From: Marivita sp046591575
GTDB lineage: Bacteria; Pseudomonadota; Alphaproteobacteria; Rhodobacterales; Rhodobacteraceae
Length of the DNA: 64,000 nt
Assembly: GCF_046591575.1 (NCBI RefSeq)
Contig: NZ_JBIQWA010000001.1
Location: 310,001 to 374,000 of the forward strand
Reading direction: 5' to 3'
Shown: positions 33,276 through 43,181 of the stretch, one piece after another
Layout: every line of letters begins with the position of its first letter
How positions within the stretch are numbered: the stretch's first letter is position 1
Program-made: the position numbers and the translations under genes
The notes under the pieces: generated by a model
Databases searched by the model: none
The model's input: only the letters and a program-made list of their open reading frames with translations
What the model was told of the DNA's origin: nothing

Positions 33276-35441
33276 ATGGCTGATTCACGACGCGGCAAAG
33301 GCCGACTGGTAGCGGATCGTCGTTATCCCAAGAAACCTGCGAAAAAGCCAAAGCCCCGCAAGGCGGCTCCGGTCAAACGCAAGGCGACCCGGGCCAAAGC
33401 ACCGCGGCGCGGCGTGGTGGGCTTTTTGGGGCGCATTGTCGGCTGGATCTTCCGCTTTTTCTTTCGGCTCTTTGTCAGAGCGGGCATTGTCGTTGCGCTG
33501 ATCCTCGGCTTGTTTGTCGGATACACCTACACAACCCTGCCCGACGTCTCTGCCGCCTCTGACGGGCGCGCCCGCGGATCGGTGCAGCTGCGCGATCGCG
33601 ATGGCGTGGCCTTTGCCTGGCGCGGTGACCAGTTTGGTGGAATTGTCAGCGCCGATACCGTGTCGCCCCACCTGAAAAACGCGGTGGTCGCGACAGAAGA
33701 CAAACGCTTTTATCGGCACTTTGGCATCTCGCCGCGTGGCGTTGCCTCGGCGGTTCGCATCAACCTCTCCGAAGGCCGTGGCCCCCTGTCCGGGCACGGC
33801 GGATCAACAATCACCCAGCAAACAGCAAAGCTACTGTGTCTGGGTGTCGCGTATGATCCGAACAAATGGAAAAGCGAATCCGAATATGTGGCTGATTGCC
33901 GGCGCGGGTCGCTGTCTCGCAAAATCAAAGAGGCCGTGTACGCGCTGGCGATGGAGGTGAAATACACCAAGGATGAAATCCTCTCGATCTATCTGAACCG
34001 CGCCTATATGGGCGGCGGTGCCTATGGGGCGGCAGCGGCGTCAGAGCGGTATTTCTCAAAACCGGCTGCGGCCTTGACCCCACAGGAAGGCGCCATGATA
34101 GCCGGGTTGCTGACCGCACCGTCCAGCCTTGCGCCGACATCCAACCTTGAACGATCCCAGGCGCGCGCGGCAACCGTGCTGCGGCTGATGAACGAACAGG
34201 GCTACCTGAGCGATGAACAGACCCGCGCAGCACAGGCCAATCCCGCCACCTTGTCCCAAAAGGCACAATCCCAGACGGGCGGGTATTTCGCGGATTGGGT
34301 GATGCAATCCGGCCCCGACTTTTTCACCCGGGACACAACCGAAGATGTGATCATTTCAACAACACTCGACCAGCGCATTCAGAAATCCATCGAGGATGCG
34401 GTCAAAGCGATTTTCACAACCAAAGTGCGCGAAGGCTCCAAGGCGCAAACCGCCGTGGTTGTGATGTCCGCCGACGGCGCGGTGCGCGGCATGGTGGGCG
34501 GGCGAAAAACCAATGTCGCCGGTGTCTTCAATCGCGCGACACAGGCCAAGCGCCAAACCGGTTCGGCGTTCAAACCGTTTGTCTACGCCACGGCGCTTGA
34601 ACTGGGGTATAGCCCATATGATACGGTGCTGGACGAAAAATTCTGCATGTCTATCCCCGGATCGGGGCAATGGTGCCCGGAAAACTATTCACGCAGCTTT
34701 TCCGGCTCTGTGACGCTTGTCGATGCACTGGCGCGCAGTCTGAACGTGCCTGCGGTCAAAGTGTCAGAATCCGTTGGCCGTGATCTCGTGCGGAAGGTGT
34801 CCGAGGATTTCGGCATCGACAGCAACCTGACAGACACGCCCGCGCTGGCGCTTGGTGCGTCCGAAGCGTCATTGCTGGAAATGACCGGCGCGTTTGCAGG
34901 TATTCTAAACGGCGGATCATCGGTCACCCCATACGGTCTGCGCGAATTGCGTTTGAAAGGCGACGATCAACCCACCATGGGCGCAGGCGGCGGCATTGGC
35001 GAGCGGGTGATCAACGAACAGGCCGCGCGGCAACTGATCTGGATGATGGAAAAGGTCGTCTCGCAAGGAACGGGCAGCCGCGCCCAATTGCCAGACCGCG
35101 AGGCGGCGGGCAAAACCGGCACGACACAAGCCGCGCGCGATGCATGGTTCATCGGCTTTACCGCCGATTACGTGGCCGGTGTCTGGATGGGTTACGATGA
35201 CAACACACCCTTGACCGGTGTGACCGGCGGCGGGCTTCCTGCGGAAATTTGGCGCGAAACCATGGTCCGCGTGCATCAGGGCCTGCCGGTGCGCCCTTTG
35301 CCGATGATTGTACCAGAGCCACCGCGTCAGGTGGTCCAACCGCAACAACCCCGGCAACAACAGACGCCCCAGCCCGGCACCGGCAACGCGCTTGAAAATG
35401 CGCTGAACCAATTGCTGCGCGATATTCTTGGCGGGAACTAG
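33276..35441 (+). CDS. Class A penicillin-binding protein (transglycosylase/transpeptidase)
   Basis: A 721-residue bifunctional peptidoglycan synthase. A very basic cytoplasmic tail (1-48) is followed by one membrane anchor (about 50-87), the GT51 glycosyltransferase (E141-D142-KRFYRHFG and GGSTITQQTAK) and the transpeptidase with S430-A-F-K433, S488-L-N490 and K613-T-G615. All catalytic residues are present. The C-terminus is Pro/Gln rich. Domain order and size fit the PBP1A/1C-like proteins of Rhodobacteraceae; I do not choose between mrcA and mrcB. Confidence 0.92.
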   Translation: MADSRRGKGRLVADRRYPKKPAKKPKPRKAAPVKRKATRAKAPRRGVVGFLGRIVGWIFRFFFRLFVRAGIVVALILGLFVGYTYTTLPDVSAASDGRARGSVQLRDRDGVAFAWRGDQFGGIVSADTVSPHLKNAVVATEDKRFYRHFGISPRGVASAVRINLSEGRGPLSGHGGSTITQQTAKLLCLGVAYDPNKWKSESEYVADCRRGSLSRKIKEAVYALAMEVKYTKDEILSIYLNRAYMGGGAYGAAAASERYFSKPAAALTPQEGAMIAGLLTAPSSLAPTSNLERSQARAATVLRLMNEQGYLSDEQTRAAQANPATLSQKAQSQTGGYFADWVMQSGPDFFTRDTTEDVIISTTLDQRIQKSIEDAVKAIFTTKVREGSKAQTAVVVMSADGAVRGMVGGRKTNVAGVFNRATQAKRQTGSAFKPFVYATALELGYSPYDTVLDEKFCMSIPGSGQWCPENYSRSFSGSVTLVDALARSLNVPAVKVSESVGRDLVRKVSEDFGIDSNLTDTPALALGASEASLLEMTGAFAGILNGGSSVTPYGLRELRLKGDDQPTMGAGGGIGERVINEQAARQLIWMMEKVVSQGTGSRAQLPDREAAGKTGTTQAARDAWFIGFTADYVAGVWMGYDDNTPLTGVTGGGLPAEIWRETMVRVHQGLPVRPLPMIVPEPPRQVVQPQQPRQQQTPQPGTGNALENALNQLLRDILGGN

Positions 35442-35505
35442 GACAGCCCTTCCCATTTCCGTCACCGCGCAATAGCGTCCGGCCCAGAATACAGGGGAGA
35501 CATCC

Positions 35506-35967
35506 ATGACAAATGCAATCGACACCCGCCTTGCCGATCTGGGACTGAACCTGCCGGATGCGCCTGCACCGGCTGCCAATTATGTGCCTTTCGTGCGAAC
35601 CGGCAACCAGATCTACATTTCCGGGCAATTGCCGACCGGGCCAGACGGTCTGATCACCGGAAAGCTGGGGCAGGATCTGGATGTAGAGGCCGGTGCAGAG
35701 GCCGCGAAATTCTGTGCGCTGGCCTTGCTCGCACAGGCCCGCAAAGCGGCTGATGGCGATCTGGGTCGGGTGCGTTTGGTGAAACTCGTGGGGTTCGTGA
35801 ACTCGACCGCCGATTTTGCCGATCAGCCCAAAGTCATCAACGGCGCATCGGATCTCATGGTTGCGGTATTGGGCGATAACGGACGCCACGCGCGCTCGGC
35901 GGTGTCTGCGGCCTCGTTGCCCTTTGGTGTCGCGGTTGAAATCGAAGGCATCTTTGAAATCTCATGA
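35506..35967 (+). CDS. RidA/YjgF family protein
   Basis: A 153-residue protein of the RidA family, which hydrolyses reactive enamine/imine intermediates of PLP enzymes. Family blocks are GNQIYISGQLP, VEAGAEAAKFCALALLAQ and the C-terminal AVSAASLPFGVAVEIEGIFEI. The strict RidA arginine (IRCR/ARSA context) appears as HARSAVSA, so it belongs to a RidA-related subgroup whose activity could differ. It overlaps the following GDPD gene by four bases. Confidence 0.85.
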   Translation: MTNAIDTRLADLGLNLPDAPAPAANYVPFVRTGNQIYISGQLPTGPDGLITGKLGQDLDVEAGAEAAKFCALALLAQARKAADGDLGRVRLVKLVGFVNSTADFADQPKVINGASDLMVAVLGDNGRHARSAVSAASLPFGVAVEIEGIFEIS

Positions 35968-36719
35968 CCAGATTGGGCCCGGCCTTTTTTGATCGGCCAA
36001 TCGCACACCGCGGCTACCATGACAAAGCCGAAGGGTGCATCGAAAACAGCCCCTCGGCGTTCGCAGCGGCAATCAAGGCCGGGTACGGGATCGAGCTTGA
36101 TGTGCAACTGTCCCGCGACGGCGTGCCGATGGTGTTTCACGACACACTTTTGAACCGGCTGACAGATCAAACCGGGCCGGTGCGGGATCGCGATGCACAG
36201 ACGCTGCAAGGTATCACGCTCAGGGATGCCACAGACACCATTCCGACGCTGACAGAGGTTCTGGCCCAGATTGATGGGGCGGTGCCGGTGTTGATCGAAT
36301 TGAAAGACCAGCATGGCGAGATGGGGATCACCGATGGCGTTCTGGAAGCCGCCACAGCGCAGGCATTGGACGGCTATACCGGTGATGTTGCGCTGATGTC
36401 TTTCAATCCCAATATGATTGCGCCGCTGCAACAGCTTTGCCCGCAGATTCCACGCGGTTTGATCAGTTCGGCCTGGCGCAAGATAGACGAGCCGGATGTC
36501 CCGGTCGCAACACGCGCGCGGCTGGCGGCGATTCCGGATTTTGACACGGTCGGCGCGGAATTCCTCAGCCATGACGTGACCAACCTCGATGCGCCGCGTG
36601 TCGAACAGCTTAAATCGCAAGGAATACCAATCTTTTGCTGGACCGTCCGCAGCCGCCAACAGGAACATCAGGCCCGCAAGGTGGCTGACAATATCACCTT
36701 TGAAGGCTACGCTGCTTGA
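35964..36719 (+). CDS. Glycerophosphodiester phosphodiesterase (GDPD)
   Basis: A 251-residue TIM-barrel enzyme that cleaves glycerophosphodiesters to glycerol 3-phosphate and an alcohol. The catalytic signature is complete: H15-R16 in IAHRGYHD, E27-N28, E44-x-D46 and H59 in MVFHD. No signal peptide is seen, so it is cytosolic (UgpQ-like). It starts inside the ridA stop codon. Confidence 0.9.
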   Translation: MTRLGPAFFDRPIAHRGYHDKAEGCIENSPSAFAAAIKAGYGIELDVQLSRDGVPMVFHDTLLNRLTDQTGPVRDRDAQTLQGITLRDATDTIPTLTEVLAQIDGAVPVLIELKDQHGEMGITDGVLEAATAQALDGYTGDVALMSFNPNMIAPLQQLCPQIPRGLISSAWRKIDEPDVPVATRARLAAIPDFDTVGAEFLSHDVTNLDAPRVEQLKSQGIPIFCWTVRSRQQEHQARKVADNITFEGYAA

Positions 36720-36767
36720 TCCGGGCAGAACGCGACCCAAGTACCAAGGCGTAACCAAGGAACGGCC

Positions 36768-37970
36768 ATGTCGGACCCAGCGGAAAACGCAGCAACACTC
36801 GCCATCACCATGCACAGCTCTGTCGCACAGATCGCGGCAGAAGACTGGGATGCGTGCGCCTGTCCCGAGGTCGCCGATGGCGGGCGGGCCTATGATCCGT
36901 TCACCACACATCGCTTTCTCAAAGCGTTCGAAGACAGCGGATCTGTCGGGCCGGGCACAGGGTGGGACCCGCGCTATCTGACCGCGGAACTGAACGGTCA
37001 GGTGATCGCCTGCGCCCCGCTTTACGCCAAAAGCCATAGCCAGGGTGAATATATCTTTGACCACAACTGGGCACATGCCTGGGAACGCGCGGGCGGACGG
37101 TATTACCCGAAACTTCAGATCGCGGTGCCGTTCACGCCCGCCACGGGCCGCCGTTTTTTAACCCGTCCCGGCTACGAAACCGAAGGCCTAAGTGCCTTGA
37201 TTCAGGGCGCAATCCAAGTTGCGGCTGACAATGATCTGTCGTCACTACACATCACATTCTGCACCGAGGCCGAGGCGATTGCCGGACAACAGGTCGGCCT
37301 TTTGCGCCGCCGCACCCAACAATACCACTGGGAAAATCGCGACTATGATAGCTTTGACGCCTTCCTGAACGCGCTAAGTTCGCGCAAACGCAAAACCATC
37401 CGCAAGGAACGCCAGCGGGCACATGACTTTGGCGGCCACATTCATCAATTCACCGGCGATCAAATCACCGCCGCGCATTGGGATGCGTTCTGGGATTTTT
37501 ATCAGGACACCGGGGCCCGAAAATGGGGAACGCCCTATCTCACACGCAAGTTTTTTGACATCGCGCACGAGCGGCTGCGCGATGACATTCTGTTGGTGAT
37601 GGCCGAACGCGATGGCCGCTGGGTTGCAGGAGCGTTGAACGTGATCGGGCGCGACACGCTTTTCGGGCGCTATTGGGGATGCACCGAGGATCACCCCTGC
37701 CTGCATTTTGAACTGTGCTACTATCAGGCCATGGACTATGCCATCGCCAATGGGCAATCGCGGGTCGAGGCCGGCGCGCAGGGCGAACACAAACTGTCGC
37801 GCGGATATCTGCCGGTTGTAACTCATTCCTTGCATTGGATCGGCGATCCCGGTTTCTCTGAAGCCGTGGCGCGGTATCTGGAGGCCGAGGCAGACGCGGT
37901 TGGACAGGATATCGAAGTGCTGACCCAATACGGACCATTCCGCAAAGGCGATATCGAGGATCACGAATGA
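36768..37970 (+). CDS. FemAB/GNAT-like protein (peptidogalycan synthesis type, DUF482)
   Basis: A 400-residue protein of the GNAT-superfamily group once called DUF482. Blocks seen are YDPFTTHRFLKAFEDSGSVG, CAPLYAKSHSQGEYIFDHNWAHA, SSRKRKTIRKERQRA and the C-terminal LSRGYLPVVTHSLHWI. Such proteins are thought to transfer amino acids or acyl groups, but the substrate is unknown. It follows the GDPD gene by 48 bases and overlaps phhB by four. Confidence 0.8.
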   Translation: MSDPAENAATLAITMHSSVAQIAAEDWDACACPEVADGGRAYDPFTTHRFLKAFEDSGSVGPGTGWDPRYLTAELNGQVIACAPLYAKSHSQGEYIFDHNWAHAWERAGGRYYPKLQIAVPFTPATGRRFLTRPGYETEGLSALIQGAIQVAADNDLSSLHITFCTEAEAIAGQQVGLLRRRTQQYHWENRDYDSFDAFLNALSSRKRKTIRKERQRAHDFGGHIHQFTGDQITAAHWDAFWDFYQDTGARKWGTPYLTRKFFDIAHERLRDDILLVMAERDGRWVAGALNVIGRDTLFGRYWGCTEDHPCLHFELCYYQAMDYAIANGQSRVEAGAQGEHKLSRGYLPVVTHSLHWIGDPGFSEAVARYLEAEADAVGQDIEVLTQYGPFRKGDIEDHE

Positions 37971-38257
37971 CTGAATTACTTTCCGACACCGCGCGCAAAA
38001 CCGTTCTGGACCCGCTGCTTGAAACCGGGTGGGTTCTTGACGAGGAGCGCGACGCGATTTCCAAAACCTTCAAGTTTAAGGACTTTACCGAAGCCTTTGG
38101 ATGGATGACACGCGCCGCCATGTGGGCGGAAAAGTGGAATCACCATCCCGAATGGTTCAATGTCTACAACCGCGTCGACGTGGTTCTAACCACACATGAT
38201 GTTGACGGCCTGTCTGCGCTGGATGCCAAGCTGGCGCGCAAGCTCGACAGCCTGTAG
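37967..38257 (+). CDS. phhB: 4a-hydroxytetrahydrobiopterin dehydratase
   Basis: A 96-residue pterin carbinolamine dehydratase that recycles tetrahydropterin and can act in molybdopterin-related metabolism. The active-site block EKWNHHPEWFNVYNRVDVVLTTHDVDGL is complete. ATG 37967 overlaps the previous stop (ATGA). No phenylalanine hydroxylase is in the window, so its pterin partner is elsewhere. Confidence 0.92.
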   Translation: MTELLSDTARKTVLDPLLETGWVLDEERDAISKTFKFKDFTEAFGWMTRAAMWAEKWNHHPEWFNVYNRVDVVLTTHDVDGLSALDAKLARKLDSL

Positions 38258-38333
38258 GCGCGCATCACAAGGCCGGTCTTTTTGACTTGCTTTGCCGTTC
38301 CCATCGCTGCCGGGTTCGCCTAACGTCCGCACA

Positions 38334-39281
38334 ATGCTGCGATATGTTTTCAAACGACTGATCTCTCTTGCGCTGAGCCTTCTGGTGGCGTCGATTGTGA
38401 TTTTTGTCGTGGTCGAAGTGGCACCCGGCGATCCGGCAAGCTTTATGCTGGGGATCAACGCCCAGCCTGATACCGTTGCCGCCTTGCGCACCGAGCTGGG
38501 GCTGGATCAATCCAAAATCGACCGATATCTAAGCTGGGTCGGCGGCATGCTTCGCGGTGATTTTGGTACGTCCTACACCTATCGCACGCCGATCAGCCAA
38601 ATGATCGCAGACCGTCTTTGGGTGTCGCTCCCGCTTGCGCTTTATGCGCTGACATTGTCCACGCTCATTGCTTTTCCCGCCGGTATTTTCGCCGCCGCGC
38701 GCCGTGGCGGGATCGGGGATCTGAGCGTCACAGGTGCTACCCAATTGGGCGTTGCCATCCCGAATTTCTGGTTCGCGATGATGCTGGTGCTGATCTTTGC
38801 CATCAACCTGCGCTGGTTCAGTGCCGGCGGGTTTCCCGGCTGGGACACAGGCTTCTGGGCTGGGATAAAGGCGCTGACACTTCCGGCCATCGCGCTGGCC
38901 TTGCCGCAAGCCGCGATTCTGACGCGGGTGATGCGGTCCTCTTTGCTGGACATTCTGAGCGAAGACTTCATTCGCACGGCACGCGCCAAAGGTCTGTCGG
39001 CGCGTAAGGCCTTGTGGCGGCACGGCGTGCGCAATGCGCTGATCCCGGTGCTGACCATCATCGGCCTGCAATTCGCGTTCCTGCTGGCCGGAGCCATCAT
39101 CATCGAACAAGTGTTTTTCCTGCCAGGTCTGGGGCGTTTGATTTTTCAGGCCATCACCCAGCGCGATCTGATCGTTGTGGAATCGGTGGTCATGCTTTTG
39201 GTCTTTGCCGTGATCATGGTGAATTTTCTGGTCGATCTGGCCTATGCTGCGGCCGATCCACGGCTGAGGTCCAGATCATGA
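38334..39281 (+). CDS. Dipeptide/oligopeptide ABC transporter permease (DppB-like)
   Basis: A 315-residue permease of the DppB/OppB type with the N-terminal YVFKRLISLALSLLVASIVIF, the long periplasmic loop (GDPASFMLGINAQPDT...GLDQSKIDRYL) and the EAA loop DFIRTARAKGLSARKALWRHGVRNALIPV. ATG 38334 begins at the canonical MLRY start. It overlaps the next permease by four bases. Confidence 0.92.
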   Translation: MLRYVFKRLISLALSLLVASIVIFVVVEVAPGDPASFMLGINAQPDTVAALRTELGLDQSKIDRYLSWVGGMLRGDFGTSYTYRTPISQMIADRLWVSLPLALYALTLSTLIAFPAGIFAAARRGGIGDLSVTGATQLGVAIPNFWFAMMLVLIFAINLRWFSAGGFPGWDTGFWAGIKALTLPAIALALPQAAILTRVMRSSLLDILSEDFIRTARAKGLSARKALWRHGVRNALIPVLTIIGLQFAFLLAGAIIIEQVFFLPGLGRLIFQAITQRDLIVVESVVMLLVFAVIMVNFLVDLAYAAADPRLRSRS

Positions 39282-40093
39282 GCCGCAATCTGATCATCGG
39301 TGGACTGCTTAGCGCATTGTTTGTCTGTGCGGCCCTTCTGTCGTTTGTCTGGACGCCGGACAGCGTAGAAACGATGGATATCACAAACCGTCTCAAACTG
39401 CCCGGTGCAGACCATCTTCTGGGCACGGATCACTTTGGCCGGGACATCCTGTCGATGCTGATGGTGGGCGCGCGCACGTCTATTGCCGTCGCTTTGGTGG
39501 CGGTCGGTATCGGAATGGGGCTTGGGGTGCCCTTGGGGCTTGCCGCAGCCGCGCGCAGTGGAGGATTGCTTGACGAAACGATCATGCGCATGAATGATCT
39601 CATCTTTGCCTTTCCATCCTTGGTGATTGCCATCCTGATCACCGCGATTTTCGGGCCCAGCGCCACCAATGCGATCATTGCCATCGGTATTTTCAACATC
39701 CCGGTCTTTGCGCGCATCACGCGAGGGGCGGCGCTCAGCCTGTGGAAACGGGAATTCATCATGGCCGCCCGCGTTGCGGGCAAAACGCGCACCCGGATCA
39801 GCGCAGAGCATATCCTGCCAAACGTGGCCAACCTGCTGATTGTGCAGGGCACGATCCAGTTCAGCCTTGGCATCCTTGCCGAAGCCGGTCTGAGCTATGT
39901 GGGCCTTGGCGCGCAGCCGCCGATCCCCAGCTGGGGCCGCATGTTGGCAGACGCGCAAACCATGGTGTCACTGGCCCCGCATGTGGCCCTGATCCCCGGC
40001 CTGACCATCATCGCGATGGTGCTTGGGCTGAACCTGCTGGGAGACGGGCTCAGAGACGTGCTGGACCCCCGGCTTAGAGTGGTGCGCGCATGA
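39278..40093 (+). CDS. Dipeptide/oligopeptide ABC transporter permease (DppC-like)
   Basis: A 271-residue permease of the DppC/OppC type. The signature HLLGTDHFGRDILSMLMVGARTS and the EAA loop EFIMAARVAGKTRTRISAEHILPN are present, and the C-terminal NLLGDGLRDVLDPRLR is canonical. ATG 39278 overlaps the DppB-like stop; a longer upstream frame is a shadow. It overlaps the ATPase gene by four bases. Confidence 0.92.
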   Translation: MSRNLIIGGLLSALFVCAALLSFVWTPDSVETMDITNRLKLPGADHLLGTDHFGRDILSMLMVGARTSIAVALVAVGIGMGLGVPLGLAAAARSGGLLDETIMRMNDLIFAFPSLVIAILITAIFGPSATNAIIAIGIFNIPVFARITRGAALSLWKREFIMAARVAGKTRTRISAEHILPNVANLLIVQGTIQFSLGILAEAGLSYVGLGAQPPIPSWGRMLADAQTMVSLAPHVALIPGLTIIAMVLGLNLLGDGLRDVLDPRLRVVRA

Positions 40094-41706
40094 GCTTGCT
40101 GGATATTCGGAACCTGTCGCTGTCGATCCACAACAAACCCATCCTGCAAAACCTGTCATTGTCGATCAAGCCCGGCCAAATCGCCGCGCTGACCGGCGAA
40201 AGTGGGTCAGGCAAATCCATGACCGCCTTCGCAACCATCGGTTTGTTGCCCAAAGGCACAAACACGCAGGGCGCAATTGTTTTTGACGGGATCGACCTGA
40301 CGCAGCAACCAGAGGCAAAGCTCTGCGATCTGCGCGGACGCGAGATTGGCATGGTGTTTCAGGAACCGATGACCGCCCTTAATCCGGTGCAGACCATTGG
40401 CGCACAGGTGATGGAAACCATCCTGATCCACCGGGCCATGCCGCGCCGGATGGCACAGGACCGCACGCGCGAGGTTCTTGCCCGTGTGGGCTTGCCGCCA
40501 GAAGATGTCCCGCTTGGCAGGTATCCCCACGAACTCAGCGGCGGGCAGCGCCAGCGTGTGGTGATCGCCATGGCCATCGCCCTGCGCCCGCGCCTGCTGA
40601 TCGCGGATGAACCGACCACGGCGCTGGATGTCACCACGCAGGCGCAAATCCTTGATCTGTTGAAAGGTCTTGTTGTTGAACAAAACATGGCGATGATGAT
40701 GATCACACATGATCTGGCCGTCGTCAGTGATATGGCCGACACGCTGCATGTCATGCGCTCTGGCCAGATCGTGGAAAGCGGTCCGACCGCGCGTGTCCTG
40801 CACGAGATGCGCCATCCCTATACGCGCCACCTGTTCGAAGCGTCCCGCCATCGCGCCAACCTTGGCCAGAGCACCGCGACAGGCGGTCTGTTGTCCGTCA
40901 AAAACGTGAGCCGCGACTATCCTCTTCCGCGCTCATCCCTTTTTGGCCCACGTCCGATGTTCCGCGCGGTGAATGATGTGAGCTTTGACATCCAGCGCGG
41001 GGAACGCGTTGGTCTGGTTGGCGAATCCGGATGCGGGAAGTCAACACTGACCCGCGCCATCCTGGGTCTTGAGCCGGTTCAACAGGGCAAGATTACGCTG
41101 GAGGATGATCCCGTCTGGCAGGATGGACGGCCTGACCTGACCGTGCGCCGCAAAATGCAGGTCGTCTTTCAGGACCCCTATGGCAGCTTCAATCCCCGCC
41201 ATCGCGTGTCCCGATTGATCACAGAGCCGTTCCATCTTTTGGACACGCCCCCCAAAGGCGCAGACCGCGATGCCGCAATCGCAGATGCGCTGACCGCTGT
41301 CGGTTTGAACCCGGGCGATGCCGATAAACACATCCACGCCTTTTCGGGTGGTCAGCGTCAACGCATCGCCATCGCGCGCGCCTTGATCATCCGGCCCGAA
41401 TTGATCGTGTTTGACGAAGCGGTCTCGGCCCTTGATGTCCGTGTGCGGGCCCAAATCCTCGATCTCATGGCCGATCTAAGCCGGGACTATGGCCTGACCT
41501 ACCTGTTCATAAGCCACGATCTGAGCGTCGTGCGATCCATCACAGACCGCGTTATGGTCATGCGCGCCGGTCAAATTGTCGAAGATCGTCCAACCGAAGC
41601 CCTGTTCAATGCTCCCAACCATCCCTACACCCGCACCTTGATAGATGCCGCCCCTAAGTTACCAACAGTTTCAGAGGCCCAATATGCTGCCCACCCTGCC
41701 CTTTGA
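40090..41706 (+). CDS. Fused DppD-DppF type ABC ATPase
   Basis: A 538-residue protein with two complete ATPase domains. The first has Walker A GESGSGKS, signature LSGGQRQR and Walker B LLIADEP; the second has GESGCGKS, FSGGQRQR and LIVFDEA. It therefore supplies both nucleotide-binding sites of the peptide transporter in one chain. No substrate-binding protein is encoded near it, which is unusual for this importer class. Confidence 0.92.
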   Translation: MSLLDIRNLSLSIHNKPILQNLSLSIKPGQIAALTGESGSGKSMTAFATIGLLPKGTNTQGAIVFDGIDLTQQPEAKLCDLRGREIGMVFQEPMTALNPVQTIGAQVMETILIHRAMPRRMAQDRTREVLARVGLPPEDVPLGRYPHELSGGQRQRVVIAMAIALRPRLLIADEPTTALDVTTQAQILDLLKGLVVEQNMAMMMITHDLAVVSDMADTLHVMRSGQIVESGPTARVLHEMRHPYTRHLFEASRHRANLGQSTATGGLLSVKNVSRDYPLPRSSLFGPRPMFRAVNDVSFDIQRGERVGLVGESGCGKSTLTRAILGLEPVQQGKITLEDDPVWQDGRPDLTVRRKMQVVFQDPYGSFNPRHRVSRLITEPFHLLDTPPKGADRDAAIADALTAVGLNPGDADKHIHAFSGGQRQRIAIARALIIRPELIVFDEAVSALDVRVRAQILDLMADLSRDYGLTYLFISHDLSVVRSITDRVMVMRAGQIVEDRPTEALFNAPNHPYTRTLIDAAPKLPTVSEAQYAAHPAL

Positions 41707-43129
41707 CCCCAGCCATGTCCTGATAAATGGCACCTGGCGTGCCACCGCGGCCACGCTTCCGCTCATCAATCCGTCCGATGGCACAACCCTCTGCCAGATT
41801 GCCAACAGCACAGCAGACGATGTCGATGCCGCCGTGACCGCAGCGCACCGCGCGCGCGAGGGCGATTGGGGCAGGATGACCGCGCTTGATCGCGGGCGCT
41901 GTCTGACCCGTCTTGGGCAACATGTGCTTGACCACGTCGACCTGCTTGCAAAGCTAGAGGCGCTGGATGTCGGCAAACCGCTGGCGCAGGCGCGGGCGGA
42001 TGCCATTGCGCTGGCCCGGTATTGCGAATTTTACGGGGGTGCGGCGGATAAGGTGCATGGCGAAACCATCCCCTATCTTGACGGCTATACCGTTTACACG
42101 CTGCGCGAACCGCACGGTGTCACCGGCCATATCGTGCCCTGGAACTACCCGATGCAAATCATTGGCCGGTCGGTGGGGGCAGCTCTTGCCATGGGCAATG
42201 CCTGCGTGCTGAAACCGGCCGAGGATGCCTGCCTCACGGCATTGATGTTTGCGCATCTGGCACAGAAAGCAGGGTTTCCCGATGGCGCTCTGAACGTGGT
42301 GCCGGGCCTGGGTGCGCAAGCCGGAGACGCGCTAGCGCGTCATCCCGGCATTCACCACCTGAGCTTTACCGGTTCGGTGCAAACCGGTCAGGCCGTACAA
42401 CAGGCCGCCGGGGAAAATGTCGTGCCAGTGACGCTCGAACTGGGCGGAAAATCCCCGCAAATCGTGTTTGACGATGCCGATCTGGATCAGGCGCTGCCGT
42501 TTTTGGTGAATGCGGGCTTGCAAAATGCCGGCCAAACTTGCTCAGCCGCGTCACGTATTCTGGTCCAGAGCGCAGTCTTTGATGATGTTGCGTCGCGCAT
42601 GGCAGAGGCCTATCGCGCCAAGGTCATTGGCCCGGCCACCGAAAACCCCGATATCGGCCCGCTTATTTCCCGCAAACAAAAAGACCGCGTCACGGCATTT
42701 CTGGAGGCGGCGGGCACAACACCACTTTTGGCGGAAACACCGCTTCCGGATACGCTGCCGGAACAAGGCGCATATGTGCAGCCAAAGCTGTTTGGCCCGA
42801 TCGCCCCGGATCACAGCCTGGCCCAGGATGAAATATTCGGACCGGTGCAGGTGCTCATCCCTTTTGACACCGAAGCCGATGCCGTCAGGATCGCCAATGG
42901 CACCGCCTACGGGTTGGTTGCCGGTGTGTGGACACAAAACGGAGCCCGCCAGATGCGTTTGGCCAAAGCGTTGCGCTGCGGGCAGGTCTTTATCAACAAT
43001 TACGGAGCTGGAGGCGGTGTCGAACTTCCGTTTGGCGGGATCGGAAAATCCGGACATGGCCGCGAAAAAGGGTTCGAGGCGCTTTATGGTTTCTCGACGC
43101 TCAAAACCGTGGCCGCACGACACGGGTAG
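41684..43129 (+). CDS. Aldehyde dehydrogenase (betaine-aldehyde-like)
   Basis: A 481-residue NAD(P)-dependent aldehyde dehydrogenase. Catalytic residues are N154 (VPWNYP), E252 (LELGGKSP) and C286 (GQTCSAAS). FTGSVQTGQAVQQAAG is the cofactor loop. It resembles betaine- or aminoaldehyde dehydrogenases, but the true substrate is unknown. The chosen ATG 41684 overlaps the end of the transporter gene by 23 bases, implying tight coupling. Confidence 0.88.
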   Translation: MLPTLPFDPSHVLINGTWRATAATLPLINPSDGTTLCQIANSTADDVDAAVTAAHRAREGDWGRMTALDRGRCLTRLGQHVLDHVDLLAKLEALDVGKPLAQARADAIALARYCEFYGGAADKVHGETIPYLDGYTVYTLREPHGVTGHIVPWNYPMQIIGRSVGAALAMGNACVLKPAEDACLTALMFAHLAQKAGFPDGALNVVPGLGAQAGDALARHPGIHHLSFTGSVQTGQAVQQAAGENVVPVTLELGGKSPQIVFDDADLDQALPFLVNAGLQNAGQTCSAASRILVQSAVFDDVASRMAEAYRAKVIGPATENPDIGPLISRKQKDRVTAFLEAAGTTPLLAETPLPDTLPEQGAYVQPKLFGPIAPDHSLAQDEIFGPVQVLIPFDTEADAVRIANGTAYGLVAGVWTQNGARQMRLAKALRCGQVFINNYGAGGGVELPFGGIGKSGHGREKGFEALYGFSTLKTVAARHG

Positions 43130-43181
43130 CTCCAGGCACACACACTGCACAATTTGACTGCGAAAACAGGAGGCCGCAGAT